DNA from: Epiperipatus broadwayi
Lineage: Eukaryota > Onychophora > Udeonychophora > Euonychophora > Peripatidae
DNA: 64,000 nucleotides
Assembly (NCBI GenBank): GCA_028023455.1
Contig: JAQFVV010000021.1
Span: 2,347,351-2,411,350, forward strand
Direction: 5' to 3'
The notes below the pieces were generated by a model, which did no database searches, had not been told where the DNA came from, and saw only the letters and a program-made list of their open reading frames with translations. Positions within the stretch are counted from its first letter, which is position 1. Each line of letters opens with the position of its first letter. Below are positions 1-10,758 of the stretch, one piece after another. The position numbers and the translations under genes were made by a program.

Positions 1-91
1 GAAAATGGCCATTATACAAAAAGCAATCTGGAAATAAGGATATAATACTTTAGTTTACACCAATCAGACTTATCATAATATATTTGTGGAA

Positions 92-306
92 TAGAGCAAA
101 TAAAATAAAATACTCCTCCCTTGGGGATGTTAAAACTAAGCAGATAAGTTTTATGATATTTTTCTTTAATATAGTGATGTTAGAATAAATTGCATTGTAG
201 AGCAAATAGAAAAAATTACCACTCCTCTTGGGAATGTTAAAACTAAGCAGAAAAGTCTTATGATATTTTCTTTAATATAGTGATGTTAGAACATTTTGCA
301 TTATAT
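92..306. repeat. Two-copy tandem duplication, unit about 107 bp
   Basis: Two adjacent copies share the words TGTTAAAACTAAGCAG (128 and 235), TTTAATATAGTGATGTTAGA and an AGAGCAAATA lead-in. The offset between copies is 107 bp. Differences are a few substitutions and small indels, so the duplication is old but clear. No coding potential is seen. Confidence 0.8.
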
Positions 307-444
307 ATATGGCTATCAATGACAGACTATCATTAATGATGTACTTGTGTTTTTGACGCAATTGAAGTAATCTTTTCTTTATTTATGTGATTGTGGACAA
401 AAAGCTTAATATACATACTTATAATATTTACTTATTTATATCCT

Positions 445-794
445 ATATAGGGGATTTGAACTCAGACTTTCACGAACCCACCAACTATCCACACTATCTC
501 ATACAACTGATATACATGACCACACACATGTAGAAAAGATAAATAATCACCAATATACATATTTCATGCTAAAACAATACTCATCAGTTGGTCCAGATTA
601 TCATCTTCTGCACATATATATAATTAGTGCTCAGTTTATATTAAGATAGCAAATCTTCACACTTTAATGGACAGTCTTCAATCCACTCTAACCTCCAACT
701 TTTCAGCCACCCATATCATTGAAAATCTGAGTTCAAATCCCCTATATTTACAATTAAGCCCCAGGTTTGTGAAGAGTGGCTAGTTTTCAAATAT
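445..794 (+). mobile_element. Foldback retroposon, family F1, with 13-bp TSD
   Basis: The element is flanked by perfect 13-bp direct repeats TTATTTATATCCT at 432-444 and 795-807. It starts with GGGGATTTGAACTCAGA, the reverse complement of a tRNA-type box B end. It runs through about 280 bp shared, in either orientation, with copies at 6977, 22.8k, 25.2k, 53.2k, 56.4k and 59.5k. It then jumps to the plus-sense end GAGTTCAAATCCCCTATA at about 730-747, followed by a tail of about 47 bp. The form is a long inverted arm, a short direct arm and a tail. The TSD length argues for target-primed insertion. No ORF is present. Confidence 0.75.
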
Positions 795-807
795 TTATTT
801 ATATCCT

Positions 808-1259
808 GTTAATGTTTTTACTGCATATTTTTGCTGCAACCATAGAACTAATATATATATATATATTAAACAGATATAATAATTGTTAAATGTTTTTAGA
901 AAAATTAAAACTTTTTCAAATACTGTACAATCAAATGTTACTAATAACACACAGATTAATAAATAGCACAATGTTTTAAGTGGTATTATTTTTTATTCTG
1001 CTGTAATTGCTGACCTGACCAGTGATAGTACTAACAAGGGAATTGAACATGTGATTTTTAGATTCATAAGTTCTGAATTTATGGCAATACTCTAATTAAT
1101 TAAACTCTTTTATCAAAGATGAATCAGTAGAAATCTCACATATTTATTTATGAGAGTCTTGATTTCTGCATTTGTTTATAACTCAAGATTAATAAATAAT
1201 TTTCAAACACTATGAATTATTGCACTCAGATTGACTTATGGGGCTATTTGCTATTACTG
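808..1259. other. AT-rich interval, nothing recognised
   Basis: Low-complexity AT-rich DNA with a short (AT)n at about 850-866. No coding pattern or repeat was recognised. Confidence 0.5.
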
Positions 1260-2465
1260 CATGAGCAGATTTTTTTTATATTTTCTTCTTTGTGTTTTTT
1301 CCTCTTTAATCAATATTTTTTTGATTTCCCAATCAAACATAACTTCCTTGGTACTGGTATTTACATGGTCTACTACTTTAGATATATCTGTTTTTCTTAT
1401 CATCAGTTTGAATTCTTTTGATCACTTTTAAATGAGGTGACAGGATTCACCAATATACATTTGTCTATATTAATATGGTGCTTGTGGATACAATTTTATT
1501 TTTCAGCATTTTAAATTTAGCTTTTGCAGAGGTTAGAATTCCTTATAGAGTGTTATGATTTTGAGAAGGTTATGTTGATTGCAGATTTTCTTTAGTTTAT
1601 CTGTTATCTTCAGTAAGTATGAATCTACAGTAGCCATATTTATTATTTTTTTAATGCTTTCTTTTGTTGTCTATTTAAGGTTTTCTTAATGATAGTTGAT
1701 GGATAACCATTCTTCATGTGTTTGTTTTACGTTGATAATCTATTTGGCCAAATTACTAGTCTGTAAACAAACTTCTTTCCCTCTGCCATAGCAATAATAT
1801 AATTCCATGGTTTGTGACTCTGATATGATTGGAAATGTACGCTAAAAATTTTCGTTTTCTTCCAATTCTATTGTGAAGAGCATATGACATTGATCTATAT
1901 CCAGAAAGTTTGTAATAGCACTTCACAATGTGGTCATAAAACAAATGCATCATCAACATAGCAAAGCCAGACTTCTAGGTGTATATATAAATTTTGTTAA
2001 TCATGAATGATAACCATAGCCAACCTTAATTTTACTGGAAGAATTTTAAATTGTATTGACACCATATTTTGTTATGTAAAGGATTAGAAGTTTTATTATA
2101 CTATCAATAGGAAGAGTTGTTCTAACTTATACAATATTAACATTTAATATTTTTCCTTGCAATATGAACAATGCTTCATAACAGGATATATTCTGGAATA
2201 AGCTTTCCGCATCAAAGCTTATCCTTATTTCAGTTCTTTCAATTTCATGTTCTGGATTAATTTTAAGAGCTTAGAATCTCTGACAAAGGACAGGATATGT
2301 ATGTCAAAGGATTAAGAACTTTGTGAAAATATTTTGACGTTTTGAGGAGGTAAATTTCTAAAACTAACAATATATCTTAGTAGAATGTCATCCATATGGA
2401 TTATAGGTAGTTCATAAAGTTGTAGGATTTTGCTGAAATGGGATTTTGATTCTCCTTTTTTCTGA
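1260..2465 (-). pseudogene. Penelope-like element remnant (RT plus GIY-YIG endonuclease)
   Basis: Read on the minus strand across frameshifts and stops, fragments follow the order of a Penelope-like polyprotein. An LPIIHMDD piece lies near 2410. SFDAESLFQNISCYEAL lies near 2190, in the place where Penelope RTs have the SFD(V)xSLFTxIP motif A. Motif C appears as YVDDAFVL near 1950. FTIELEENENF lies near 1880 and a KNGYPSTIIKKTL block near 1700. A GIY-YIG-like MYIGES appears near 1460, and DWEIKKILI, the typical endonuclease C-terminus, near 1325. Several stops interrupt it, so it is dead. Known role of the family: retrotransposition with a GIY-YIG nuclease. The family assignment rests on motif order rather than any single ORF. 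Confidence 0.72.
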
Positions 2466-3358
2466 ATCAGAAAAATATCTGGAATATAATATTAGACATC
2501 AATTTAATGAGATAATTAACGTTAACAGGATTAAAATCATTTTTTAAAATCAATCTTTGCTACAATCATATTTGACAGCCAATTACGTTTTACGTGTGTT
2601 ATAATTTTGTGGTAGTCCCTATCGCATGATAAATACGTCTTTCAGTAATAGACTAATGGACAGACAGTAATTTATTTATTAAAAACGACTTTCTAATAAC
2701 ACAAATCGTTATAAAACTTATATAATTTTGTATTGATATTTTTAATGAGTATTTGCTTTCTTCTTTTTAAAGTAACATTTATAAAATCGAATGTAATATA
2801 AATACTCCAAATAATAGTTTTCCTTTGATTAATTTATTATTTTTCTTTTATTAAAACTATTTGCAATATTTATAACTAAACAATAGATGATTATTTGCAT
2901 TACAAAAAATATTATTCGTTATAATTATAGGATTTTTTAAAATTAAAAATATGATAAAGTTAAAGTATGTCACATGTAAACAAGATATTGTTTAGAGAGC
3001 AAGATTTTAAATAACATAAATAATATTGATGAATAAAACTTATTAATTTGGAAAAAGAATAAATAGATAATCATACTGAGTATCGTACAAAACAATGCTG
3101 CTTGAAAACTTGTACTTAATAGCATAAGAGAATGCATTTGAAAAGGGTACTCTACGTGAAAAATATAATTTGGGCAATAGTAAATATGGCGGACTCTGGA
3201 ACTCAAGGTCGAAGGTTTGTGGACGAGCTCTTTCATTTCCAGCATTTAAATTTCTTATGAATTCTGAATCAATAAAACCATCATTATGTTTTTATATCTC
3301 TATGAAATGAGTAATTCTTACATGACTTAATATATATTTCACTCTAAACCAGTTTTTC
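2466..3358. other. AT-rich interval, nothing recognised
   Basis: Long AT-rich run with no convincing coding, RNA or repeat signal. The short ORF on the minus strand at 2970-3245 has no recognisable motif and a composition expected by chance. Confidence 0.45.
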
Positions 3359-3690
3359 AGGCACAACAGGAAACTAAAATCAGACATTCAGAATATACTA
3401 AACAGGAGAAAGTAACTGAATCTTCTAATGAGCTATATAATGTAAATAAACCTGAATATTTAAATGGCGATTCTTATCATTTATTCTATAAGTATATACA
3501 ATCAGTAAATCGAATTCACCCCTTTATTTAAAATTATGTGCATAAACTAAGCATATACAAAAATAAATGCTTAAGAGATGAGTGGTACAATCCATTTTTG
3601 AAGAGTTTATTTACATTATGTAGCTCATTGGAAGCTTCATTCATCTCCTGTTTAGTTACATATAATCTGAGTTATTATAGCATCACAATA
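3359..3690. repeat. Imperfect inverted repeat with coding-like arms
   Basis: The left arm at about 3375-3465 and the reverse complement of about 3600-3680 share AAACAGGAG, AATGAGCTA and ATAATGTAAATAAA. Read in matching frames, both arms give KQE.....SNEL.NVNK, with changes such as TCT/TCC and TAT/CAT. The plus-strand frame is open from about 3320 to the TAA at about 3531. A pyrimidine run ending in CAG precedes 3359, as at a 3' splice site. Whether this is a duplicated exon fragment, a transposon remnant or a foldback is unresolved. Confidence 0.45.
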
Positions 3691-3902
3691 TTTTAATTAT
3701 TTATCGAGCACACAAGCAATATGCAATTATAAAGGGGAAAGGCTTAATCCTTTTTCACAGGCGCTTTAAACATTTATAATCGCCAAACAATGTATTTTTT
3801 GATTAAAGAGGGGACTCTCAAACCTCAACACAAAATAGGGACTTTATAAAGATAAGTAATGGAGCCTTGAGCCCCATATCTGGACTTTACTATCAAATAT
3901 AA

Positions 3903-4148
3903 CGTGGATTTGTTGCCATAAATTGGTTTCTAGTATATAAGAGAGGTTTTACTAAGCTTGAACCTACTTGCCAATTGTGTAAACATAGTGCAGAAACTAT
4001 AGATCATCTAATTAATGATTGCATCAGATTAACAAAAATAAGCAAAATAATTGGTGATCACTCAAAAATTGGGCTATACACAATCACCTCCATCAAGGAT
4101 TGTGTGAACTCCGGATTTATTCAAGGATTAGAATTTCAATTTTTATAG
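3903..4148 (+). pseudogene. LINE reverse-transcriptase C-terminal zinc-binding fragment
   Basis: An 81-codon open stretch from just after an in-frame TAA to a stop encodes CQLCKHSAETIDHLINDC. This is the CxxC...H...C pattern of the zinc-binding region found after the RT domain in CR1/Jockey/I-type LINEs. Nothing upstream continues the RT, so this is a 5'-truncated 3' end. Degraded LINE sequence may continue to about 4300. It is immediately followed by the 4374-5284 foldback. Confidence 0.6.
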
Positions 4149-4373
4149 TATAAGCAATATGGGCTGTTCATTATAAATTGGTCTTGGGGTATCAGAACAA
4201 GAGGAGCTCTTCTTTCTCAGGACAATGTATAAAATCAAAACAAGAGATGACCTTCACTGCTCCAAGAAATTATTTGAAGAGACTTGGTCCCTTTTTGACA
4301 TTCCCAATTTAGACTAATCAAGAGTGGACAAAGCAATATCACAACTCAAATGTTTATAACTAATTATCAATGT

Positions 4374-5284
4374 TGATAAACAGAGCAAAACTCTCCATAC
4401 AGTATTGCCACCTGTGCTAAACAGAGTAATCAATGGATGCCAGAAGGCTTGTGCATAAAATCCCTATCTAATGCCTACTCATCCAATATCCCCAGACTCG
4501 TTTCTGGCTTGTGGCCTTCATCAGTGAGGAGCTTTGGATCTGAGAGCACTGCATCTAGATCTTAGGATCTAATGCAACCCTCTAGCAACCACCTTTTATC
4601 TCAGCTTAACTACTAAACTATGAGAATGAAATTGAAAACCAAAAAATATTTTCAATCTAAGCTCAATAGCTTAAATAGTTATATGGGTCTAAACTCAGTT
4701 CAGCACCCATACATTTTGGTGTCTTTGGCTCTTTTACAACCAAATCCACCACTATCCATATAGGCAGGATTGGTGTTAAACCATTAAGCATCACATGATC
4801 ACATTTCCTATACTAGCACATTAATGTGATGCTTAATGGTTTAACACCAATCCTGCCTAATAGGATAGTGGTGGCTTTGGTTGTAAAAGAGCCAAAGACA
4901 CCAAAATGTATGGGTGCTGAACTGAGTTCAGACCCATATAACTATTTAAGCTATTGAGCTTAGATTGAAAATATTTTTGTGTTTTCAATTTCATTCTCAT
5001 AGTTTAGTAGTTAAGCTGAGATAAAAGGTGGTTGCTAGAGGGTTGCATTAGATCCTAAGATCTAAATGCAGTGCTCTCAGATCCAAAGCTCCTCACTGAC
5101 GAAGGCCACAAGCCAGAAACTAGTCTGGGGATATTGGATGAGTAGGCATTAGATAGGGATTTTATGCACAAGCCTTCTGGCATCCATTGATTACTCTGTT
5201 TAGCACAGGTGGCAATACTGTATGGAGAGTTTTGCTCTGTTTATCAACAATTAATGTGCTAGTATAGGAAATGTGATCATGTGA
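4374..5284 (+). mobile_element. Large foldback element, family F3, 423-bp arms, 13-bp TSD
   Basis: Left arm 4374-4796 is the reverse complement of right arm 4824-5246. Both are 423 bp and differ at only a few positions. The 27-bp spacer (4797-4823) reappears, reverse-complemented, directly after the right arm as tail TTAATGTGCTAGTATAGGAA (from about 5250). The whole is flanked by TAATTATCAATGT at 4361-4373 and 5285-5297. The order is inverted arm, inverted tail, arm, tail. The arms contain CAGAAACTAGTCTGGGG-type and CACTGACGAAGGCC words also seen at 44.4k and 62.9k. There is no ORF. The transcript would form a near-perfect hairpin. Confidence 0.85.
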
Positions 5285-5297
5285 TAATTATCAATGT

Positions 5298-6220
5298 CTG
5301 TAATTTTTTTTTCAGCTTTGAAATGTTGATTAACATAGCCCCATTGTATTACTGTTTTTTTTTCACAATAAAAATTTTATTTTGTAATAAAGAATGGCTG
5401 TTTATCTATAATCTAAATTCACATTTTATAGGTCAATCTGAAGCATCTTGATTTGAGAGCATGAAGATGTTACTCTCTTCTTAAAATTTATTATAATTCT
5501 TCAGTATTATATTGTTTGTTTTAAGTTATTATACTTAAAATATATTTATTGTTTGAGAATATTGATTTTAATTCATCACCATGTTCTATTTTAAATATAT
5601 ACTTTTCATTTATATTCTTTGTGAAGCTATGAATTGTATCTTACAGAAGGAAATATTATTATCATCTATTCAGCATGTTATTAAAATTTACAATGCTTAT
5701 TATCTTATTATCCAACATATTTAAAATATATGCAAACTATTTATGCCACTTATTTTATTATTTATTTAATCTACATCGCTTATTTAGAATGTTTATCTTA
5801 TTTGTATCAGTAATTTGATTTTCTACTTACATCATTTTTAATTGCTGTTTATTGATTTAATCTTCAATGTTGTCTGGAGTTCCTGAAAATCCTGTGTTAA
5901 TGGTATGGAAAAATGCAAACTTAAGGACTGTTTATTTTATTTGGTAAATGGGTAAAGATATTTAGTTGTAGTATTTATTTTTCCATATGTTATATTTATT
6001 TTATTTCTCTGTATTATTTTATACTTGGGTTGAATATGCATTTTTATTTAAGTTCACATAATATTACCCAGAGTAGCAAAATTTTAAACTATATTATAAT
6101 TGTCCTCTTTTGGAGTTATTTAGAAAGTAAATAAATGTTTGTAAAAGTTCACAAAGTTGATAGATATTTTTATTATTGAATTGTTTTGGCACAATTTCAT
6201 GGCCTTAGCTATATTTTCCA
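5298..6220. other. AT-rich interval, nothing recognised
   Basis: T-rich sequence without a supported gene, RNA or repeat. Confidence 0.45.
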
Positions 6221-6328
6221 TATTTCTTCAGTTTTACAGATCAGTTATTTGTTGTTATTATAGGAGATATAATAACTACTCTTTCTTATTGTATTGCAGT
6301 TTTCTTTATTATTGCATTGCAGTTTCCA

Positions 6329-6418
6329 TTGCCTCAGCAATCTTCTTCAGAACTTTATATCTCCTAACATCAACTGTTTACGAGATATAAAGTTCTGAAG
6401 AAGATTTCTGGGGCAATC
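6329..6418. repeat. Strong stem-loop with 36-bp arms
   Basis: The segment ATTGCCTCAGCAATCTTCTT and following bases (6329-6364) pairs with GAAGAAGATTTCTGGGGCAA and preceding bases (about 6383-6418) around a loop of about 18-23 bases. The surroundings (6235-6320 and 6419-6510) show weaker inverted similarity, so this may be the core of a decayed foldback or MITE. Confidence 0.65.
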
Positions 6419-6976
6419 AAAACTGTAAACTGTAAGAAAGGGTGACAAATAATGCATTGTGTAACAATAGTAAAGTGCTTGGACAATTTAGTATTATATG
6501 GTATATGGTATTATAGGAGATAGTTGTGTTTTCCCAATCTTATATATTGTTTTATTATCCCAGTGAGTTTTACTATATATTTGTGATATTAAGCATGAAA
6601 TGCTATATTTAGGCAACACCCTGTCTATTTGATGATTTATTGTCATATTTTTATGAGTAGAAACAAGATTCTAGCTCATTATTGCCCTCTTGTGTATGTG
6701 CTTATCTAAATGTATTCCATCATCTTATTTTTGCCTTTACTTTTTTCAATCCCTTGATGTTTATCTTGGTGATATATTTTCATAAAGTCATGTGTGATAC
6801 TTAAGCATTCTTTATTATGCTTTTTGATATGTTTTCAAGGTGCTGCATAATGACAACTATGACTTCATTTATGCTCTTGATAAATCAGAATGGTTTTAAT
6901 GTGTAAATCTTGTTGATATGCCTAGCTTGCATATCCGGATATTTTAAAGCCCAATAAAATATGTTTGTTCTTAAAT

Positions 6977-7325
6977 TTATAATTAGAGGGAACTTGAACC
7001 CACAATTTTAAGCTGCGTTTAGTTATCCACTTCATCTAGAGACACCAACATACATGAGCACATAGATGTAGAAAAGATAAATGATCTCCAACATATGTAT
7101 TTTGTGATGAAACAGCACTCAAAAATTGGTCCAGGTCATCAGTTGGACCAACTGATGAGTGCTAGTTCTGCACAAAATACATTTATTGGAGATCATTTGT
7201 CTTTTTTAGATGTATGTGGTCATGTGTATCAATTGTATAGATGGGATGAATGAGTAAAGGGAGCTTAAAAGTCTGGGTTCAAATTCTCTCTAATTATATC
7301 TAGCTTAAACTAGATACAATACACT
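6977..7325 (+). mobile_element. Foldback element, family F1 copy
   Basis: The left end GAGGGAACTTGAACCCA is the complement of the right end GGGTTCAAATTCTCTC at about 7273-7290. The centre carries GGACCAACTGATGAGTGCT next to its own complement. The arms of about 145 bp match the F1 family (CACATGTGTGTGGTCATG-like, ATTGGAGATCAT, TTCAAATCC). A tail follows with TATATCTAGCTTAAACTAG. A clean TSD is not obvious. Confidence 0.7.
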
Positions 7326-8645
7326 TGTATTTAAATATTAAATATATAATAGTTCATGTGGCTATAAAAATTTATACATCTTCCAAATTCATCATTACCA
7401 TAGTTTTTGAATATTTTTCACATAGGGACTGTATAATAAAAAGTGAGTTTATTAAAAGTGAGAATTTTATTGCATTTGTAAGAAATCACATTAAGATTTC
7501 TGATTTACTTATTATTTTTATTAGTATTTTAAATCAACTATAATTTTATTTTTTGTCTGGGGAATTTTGGAATTTATAAACATTATTCAATAAGTTAATG
7601 TTTGCTTTTCCATGTAATAAATGTCAACAAATATTATTTTAATGACTAACTTGCGATTTGTGATCTTTTTCATCATCATCTGCAGTCTCAGAAATCTAAC
7701 CATGCCACACATATTTATTTTATGCATTGAAAGAAAATATGATATAAAAGTTACTTTATTAAATTATATTGTTGATGTTAAGACAACATCCACAGAGATT
7801 ATTTTATTTGTTTTAATTAAAATAAGATTATTTTATTTATCTATTATAAAATCGCTTTACTTTATTCATCTTGAGTTAAGATCATAATCTGTTAGTGTGA
7901 TATTTAGGTAGCAACGAAACTCTCTTTCTTATTCATAAAATCATGAATGTTATTATAGCAGAGTATAATTATTATTTATTTTTAATATGAGTTTTCATGT
8001 TTAATTTTAAATTTAATAATTTTTTGATTTGCTAAGATATCATCTTAAAGGTGAAACTGTATCTTATTGTTATTATTTGTCACTAGGATCACATTCTTGG
8101 TTAGTTTTAAGAAATAAAACCAAGATTATTGATTATTGAAGACTTCATTATTGAAAGAACCACGGGATGTGGTTATCATAATTATTTTAAGAAATAATTA
8201 CTATACCTGAGATCTTATTATTTAGAAGAATCATTGTGAGTATAAGATCTAATTTTATTTTAGAAGATGTGTTACATGAAGAGTGTTGAAAGTAACCTAA
8301 CCTTTTGTGTAATGAGCTGTACAAGATTTTAAGAGTTATTGTTTTAAAGTGAGTGTATCAGCACACACTCAACTTATGTCTTGTTTATTATAATAGAGTA
8401 TTAGAATTGTTTTTTTATTTGATGTTTGCATTTATCTTGATGCACTTATCTTTTAAGGCAGCATACAAAAGAGCTAGTTTAGATTTTAAGGTGATCATTC
8501 AATTAGCTACATGTAACCCTGAGTTTATTATACTGCTATGTTTAGCTTGAGGTTTAGTCTGCCTCTATTGTTTATGTCTCTGTCAGGTTATTGTTTATAT
8601 TATATTTTACAGTCATCTCATTTTTTAAGGTTTCAATATATATAT
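7326..8645. other. AT-rich interval, nothing recognised
   Basis: No supported gene. Small ORFs at 7325-7543, 7621-7887 and 8353-8550 have chance-like composition (I, L, F, K and Y rich, no motifs). The final (AT)n run supplies the insertion site of the LTR element. Confidence 0.45.
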
Positions 8646-10422
8646 TGTACCAATATTGAAATTGGCACATGATGATTTTGCCTAAAAAAATTATTAAATA
8701 ATAAAAAAGTTATAAAAATCTAAAAGATTGCTTTAAGTAAACGAAATCAGTTTGCTGTCAAAAGTAAAATTAAAAGGTCAGAGTTTTAAAACAAAAAAAA
8801 CAAAAATCTTTCGTGAAAGAAAAAGTAAGAGTCAAATAGTTTTCTATCATTAGTTTGAAATAAAAGTTACAATTTATTAATTAGGAGGGGAGAGGGGTCT
8901 TTCATTAGAAAAATCAACTAAAGGTTTTATAAAAAGGAAGTAAAGAGGTTTCTTATTAGTATTCATAAAATATAAATAATTTAAAGTTTAAAAAAATACA
9001 AATCTCTTTTCATTCGAATTAAAAGAAAAATAATCTTAAAACTAGTAATATATGTGCGTATATATGTGCAATGGTAAATAAATAAAAAATGTATGCGTAA
9101 TAAATATTAAAATGAAATAAAAGAAGATTATCATTAAAAAACACGGCATTGGCTATTAATTAAAATATAAAAAACCATTTCTGCATGGCTATTACTAATT
9201 AAACAATCTTCCAAAACACGTTTATCAAAGGATTAATTGCTAAAGAATTTTGACAACAGATATTTGCCGGAAGATATTAAAGGAACAACACGCCATCAGT
9301 ATAAATACTGGATATTTTATCGGACAATCTCAGTTGAGACAAGTCAGTTCACAAATCAATTGAGTCAGTTAATTTTAATCAGTTACGTTAATTGTAGCTA
9401 GAAACAAAAATGTGGTGTTGAGCAGTTTGGGAAATACACGCCTCTCCCCACAGCCTGATGTCCGATGAAAACAGCAAGATCTGCCTGTGAAATAATGTCA
9501 GCTTAACAACTTGGAAATCTCTGTCAATATCTAATTGTCTCCAATAGTAATGATCATGAATAATAAGGAAACTCATCAAGGAAATGTCCCAGCCAGCTGG
9601 AAGAAGCAACAAATAAGAAGAAAACAAAGTTCTAAATCTACATTCAAAATCCTAGGTAAAACATTTGCTTATTTTGTTTATACTGTAATAGCCATTGCAT
9701 TGCATTAATTCGTGCGAATCCTCCAAGAGTCTAATTATATGAACTCTATATCATACATAAAATGAACTATTTATATGTGTGTTTAAGTTTCAAATGCTAT
9801 TAATGCTTTATTATTATATTTGTGAATGCTATATGAATTAATATGTGCGTGATCATTATATCAGTGTTATTAGTTAAATTAGATAAATACCAGTGTTCTA
9901 TTATAAAAATCTACAAGAATATTTAAACTAGTTTAGAAATGTTAATTTAAAATGTGTGTGTATTATTAAATTATAAAGATGTTTAAATTTAGTAAATTAA
10001 TGTTAGTTAATAAATTGTCTTTAAAATTAAACTCTATTTGTCGGTCAATTCTTTTTATCAATCTCTTCTTACCAATATTTTATTATTGATTTAAATTAGA
10101 CTGAACTAGTTAAGGGAATTGTTTCGAGCGCTGGATTATGAGCCTACTGACCAAATATGTTCTTTATTCTTCTGAATAGATAACTGGTGCTGGAGTTTAC
10201 TCCGAAACAAATAAAGTGTTTGGATAGTAGGGGTTTGAATCTAGCAGCCAAGGTGGGCCATTGTTGATAGTTAAAGCTATCAATAATATCTCCCATTTTG
10301 CTCGAACGTGCCGGTTCATTCACGTAATATTTATAAGATTATAAATGTGTTTTAAAGAAGTTTGAAACCAGCCAAAACCTTTGCAGGATAAGTAAGATCT
10401 TCTGCGGAGCAAACCCAGTACA
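8646..10422 (+). repeat. 5' LTR (1777 bp)
   Basis: Aligns end to end with 16399-18150, with roughly one difference every 20-25 bases by eye. One 17-bp-scale indel lies near 10020 (TTTAAAATTAAACTCTATTT is present here only in part). It carries a TATA box and initiator (9300-9335) and an AATAAA at 10210-10215. That implies U3 of about 0.69 kb followed by R-U5. LTRs this long are unusual for a 6-kb element. The visible LTR divergence means insertion is not recent. Confidence 0.87.
9300..9335 (+). promoter_or_regulatory. LTR core promoter (TATA plus TCAGT initiator)
   Basis: TATAAATA at 9300-9307 is followed by TCAGTT at 9330-9335, placing the initiator A at 9332, 32 bp downstream. The same pair occurs in the 3' LTR at 17049-17056 and 17077-17082. 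TCAGT is the arthropod-type initiator and is also common in Gypsy-like LTRs. Activity is inferred. Confidence 0.6.
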
Positions 10423-10742
10423 TTAAATGGCTATACCTAACTTGGGGCTGGATCTAAGAAACAATAGTAATTAAATACTTTGTTTCTTTTTCGAAAAAAT
10501 TTTATACAAAAGCTAAATTACGTATGTAAAAGTGTTTTAATTTTAAAAAAAGAATTGACCAAAAATTTTTTTCTTTAAATGAAAAGAGATTTTAATATTT
10601 ATGTTATTTAAAATAAATCTTTATGTTAAATCAGAGACAATTGGGTATTATGGGTGGAGCTGAAGTGTTAAGATCGGGTAGAAAAATGGACAAAAGGGGT
10701 GGTCAGCGTGTGTTTCCGTTTTAGTAAGAAAATAAATAAATA
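10423..10742 (+). other. LTR-element leader, 5' of the nested LINE
   Basis: Non-coding leader between the 5' LTR and the LINE insertion. It contains TGGCTATACCTAACTTGG, where a primer-binding site is expected, but I could not match it to a tRNA 3' end. Otherwise AT-rich. Confidence 0.5.
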
Positions 10743-10758
10743 AGTCATATATTCATCA

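Noticed and set aside
9388-9627. Antisense ORF of about 80 codons present in both LTRs (also 17122-17370)
   Set aside because: Presence in both LTRs follows from LTR duplication. Differences between the copies often change amino acids, and no motif is recognised.
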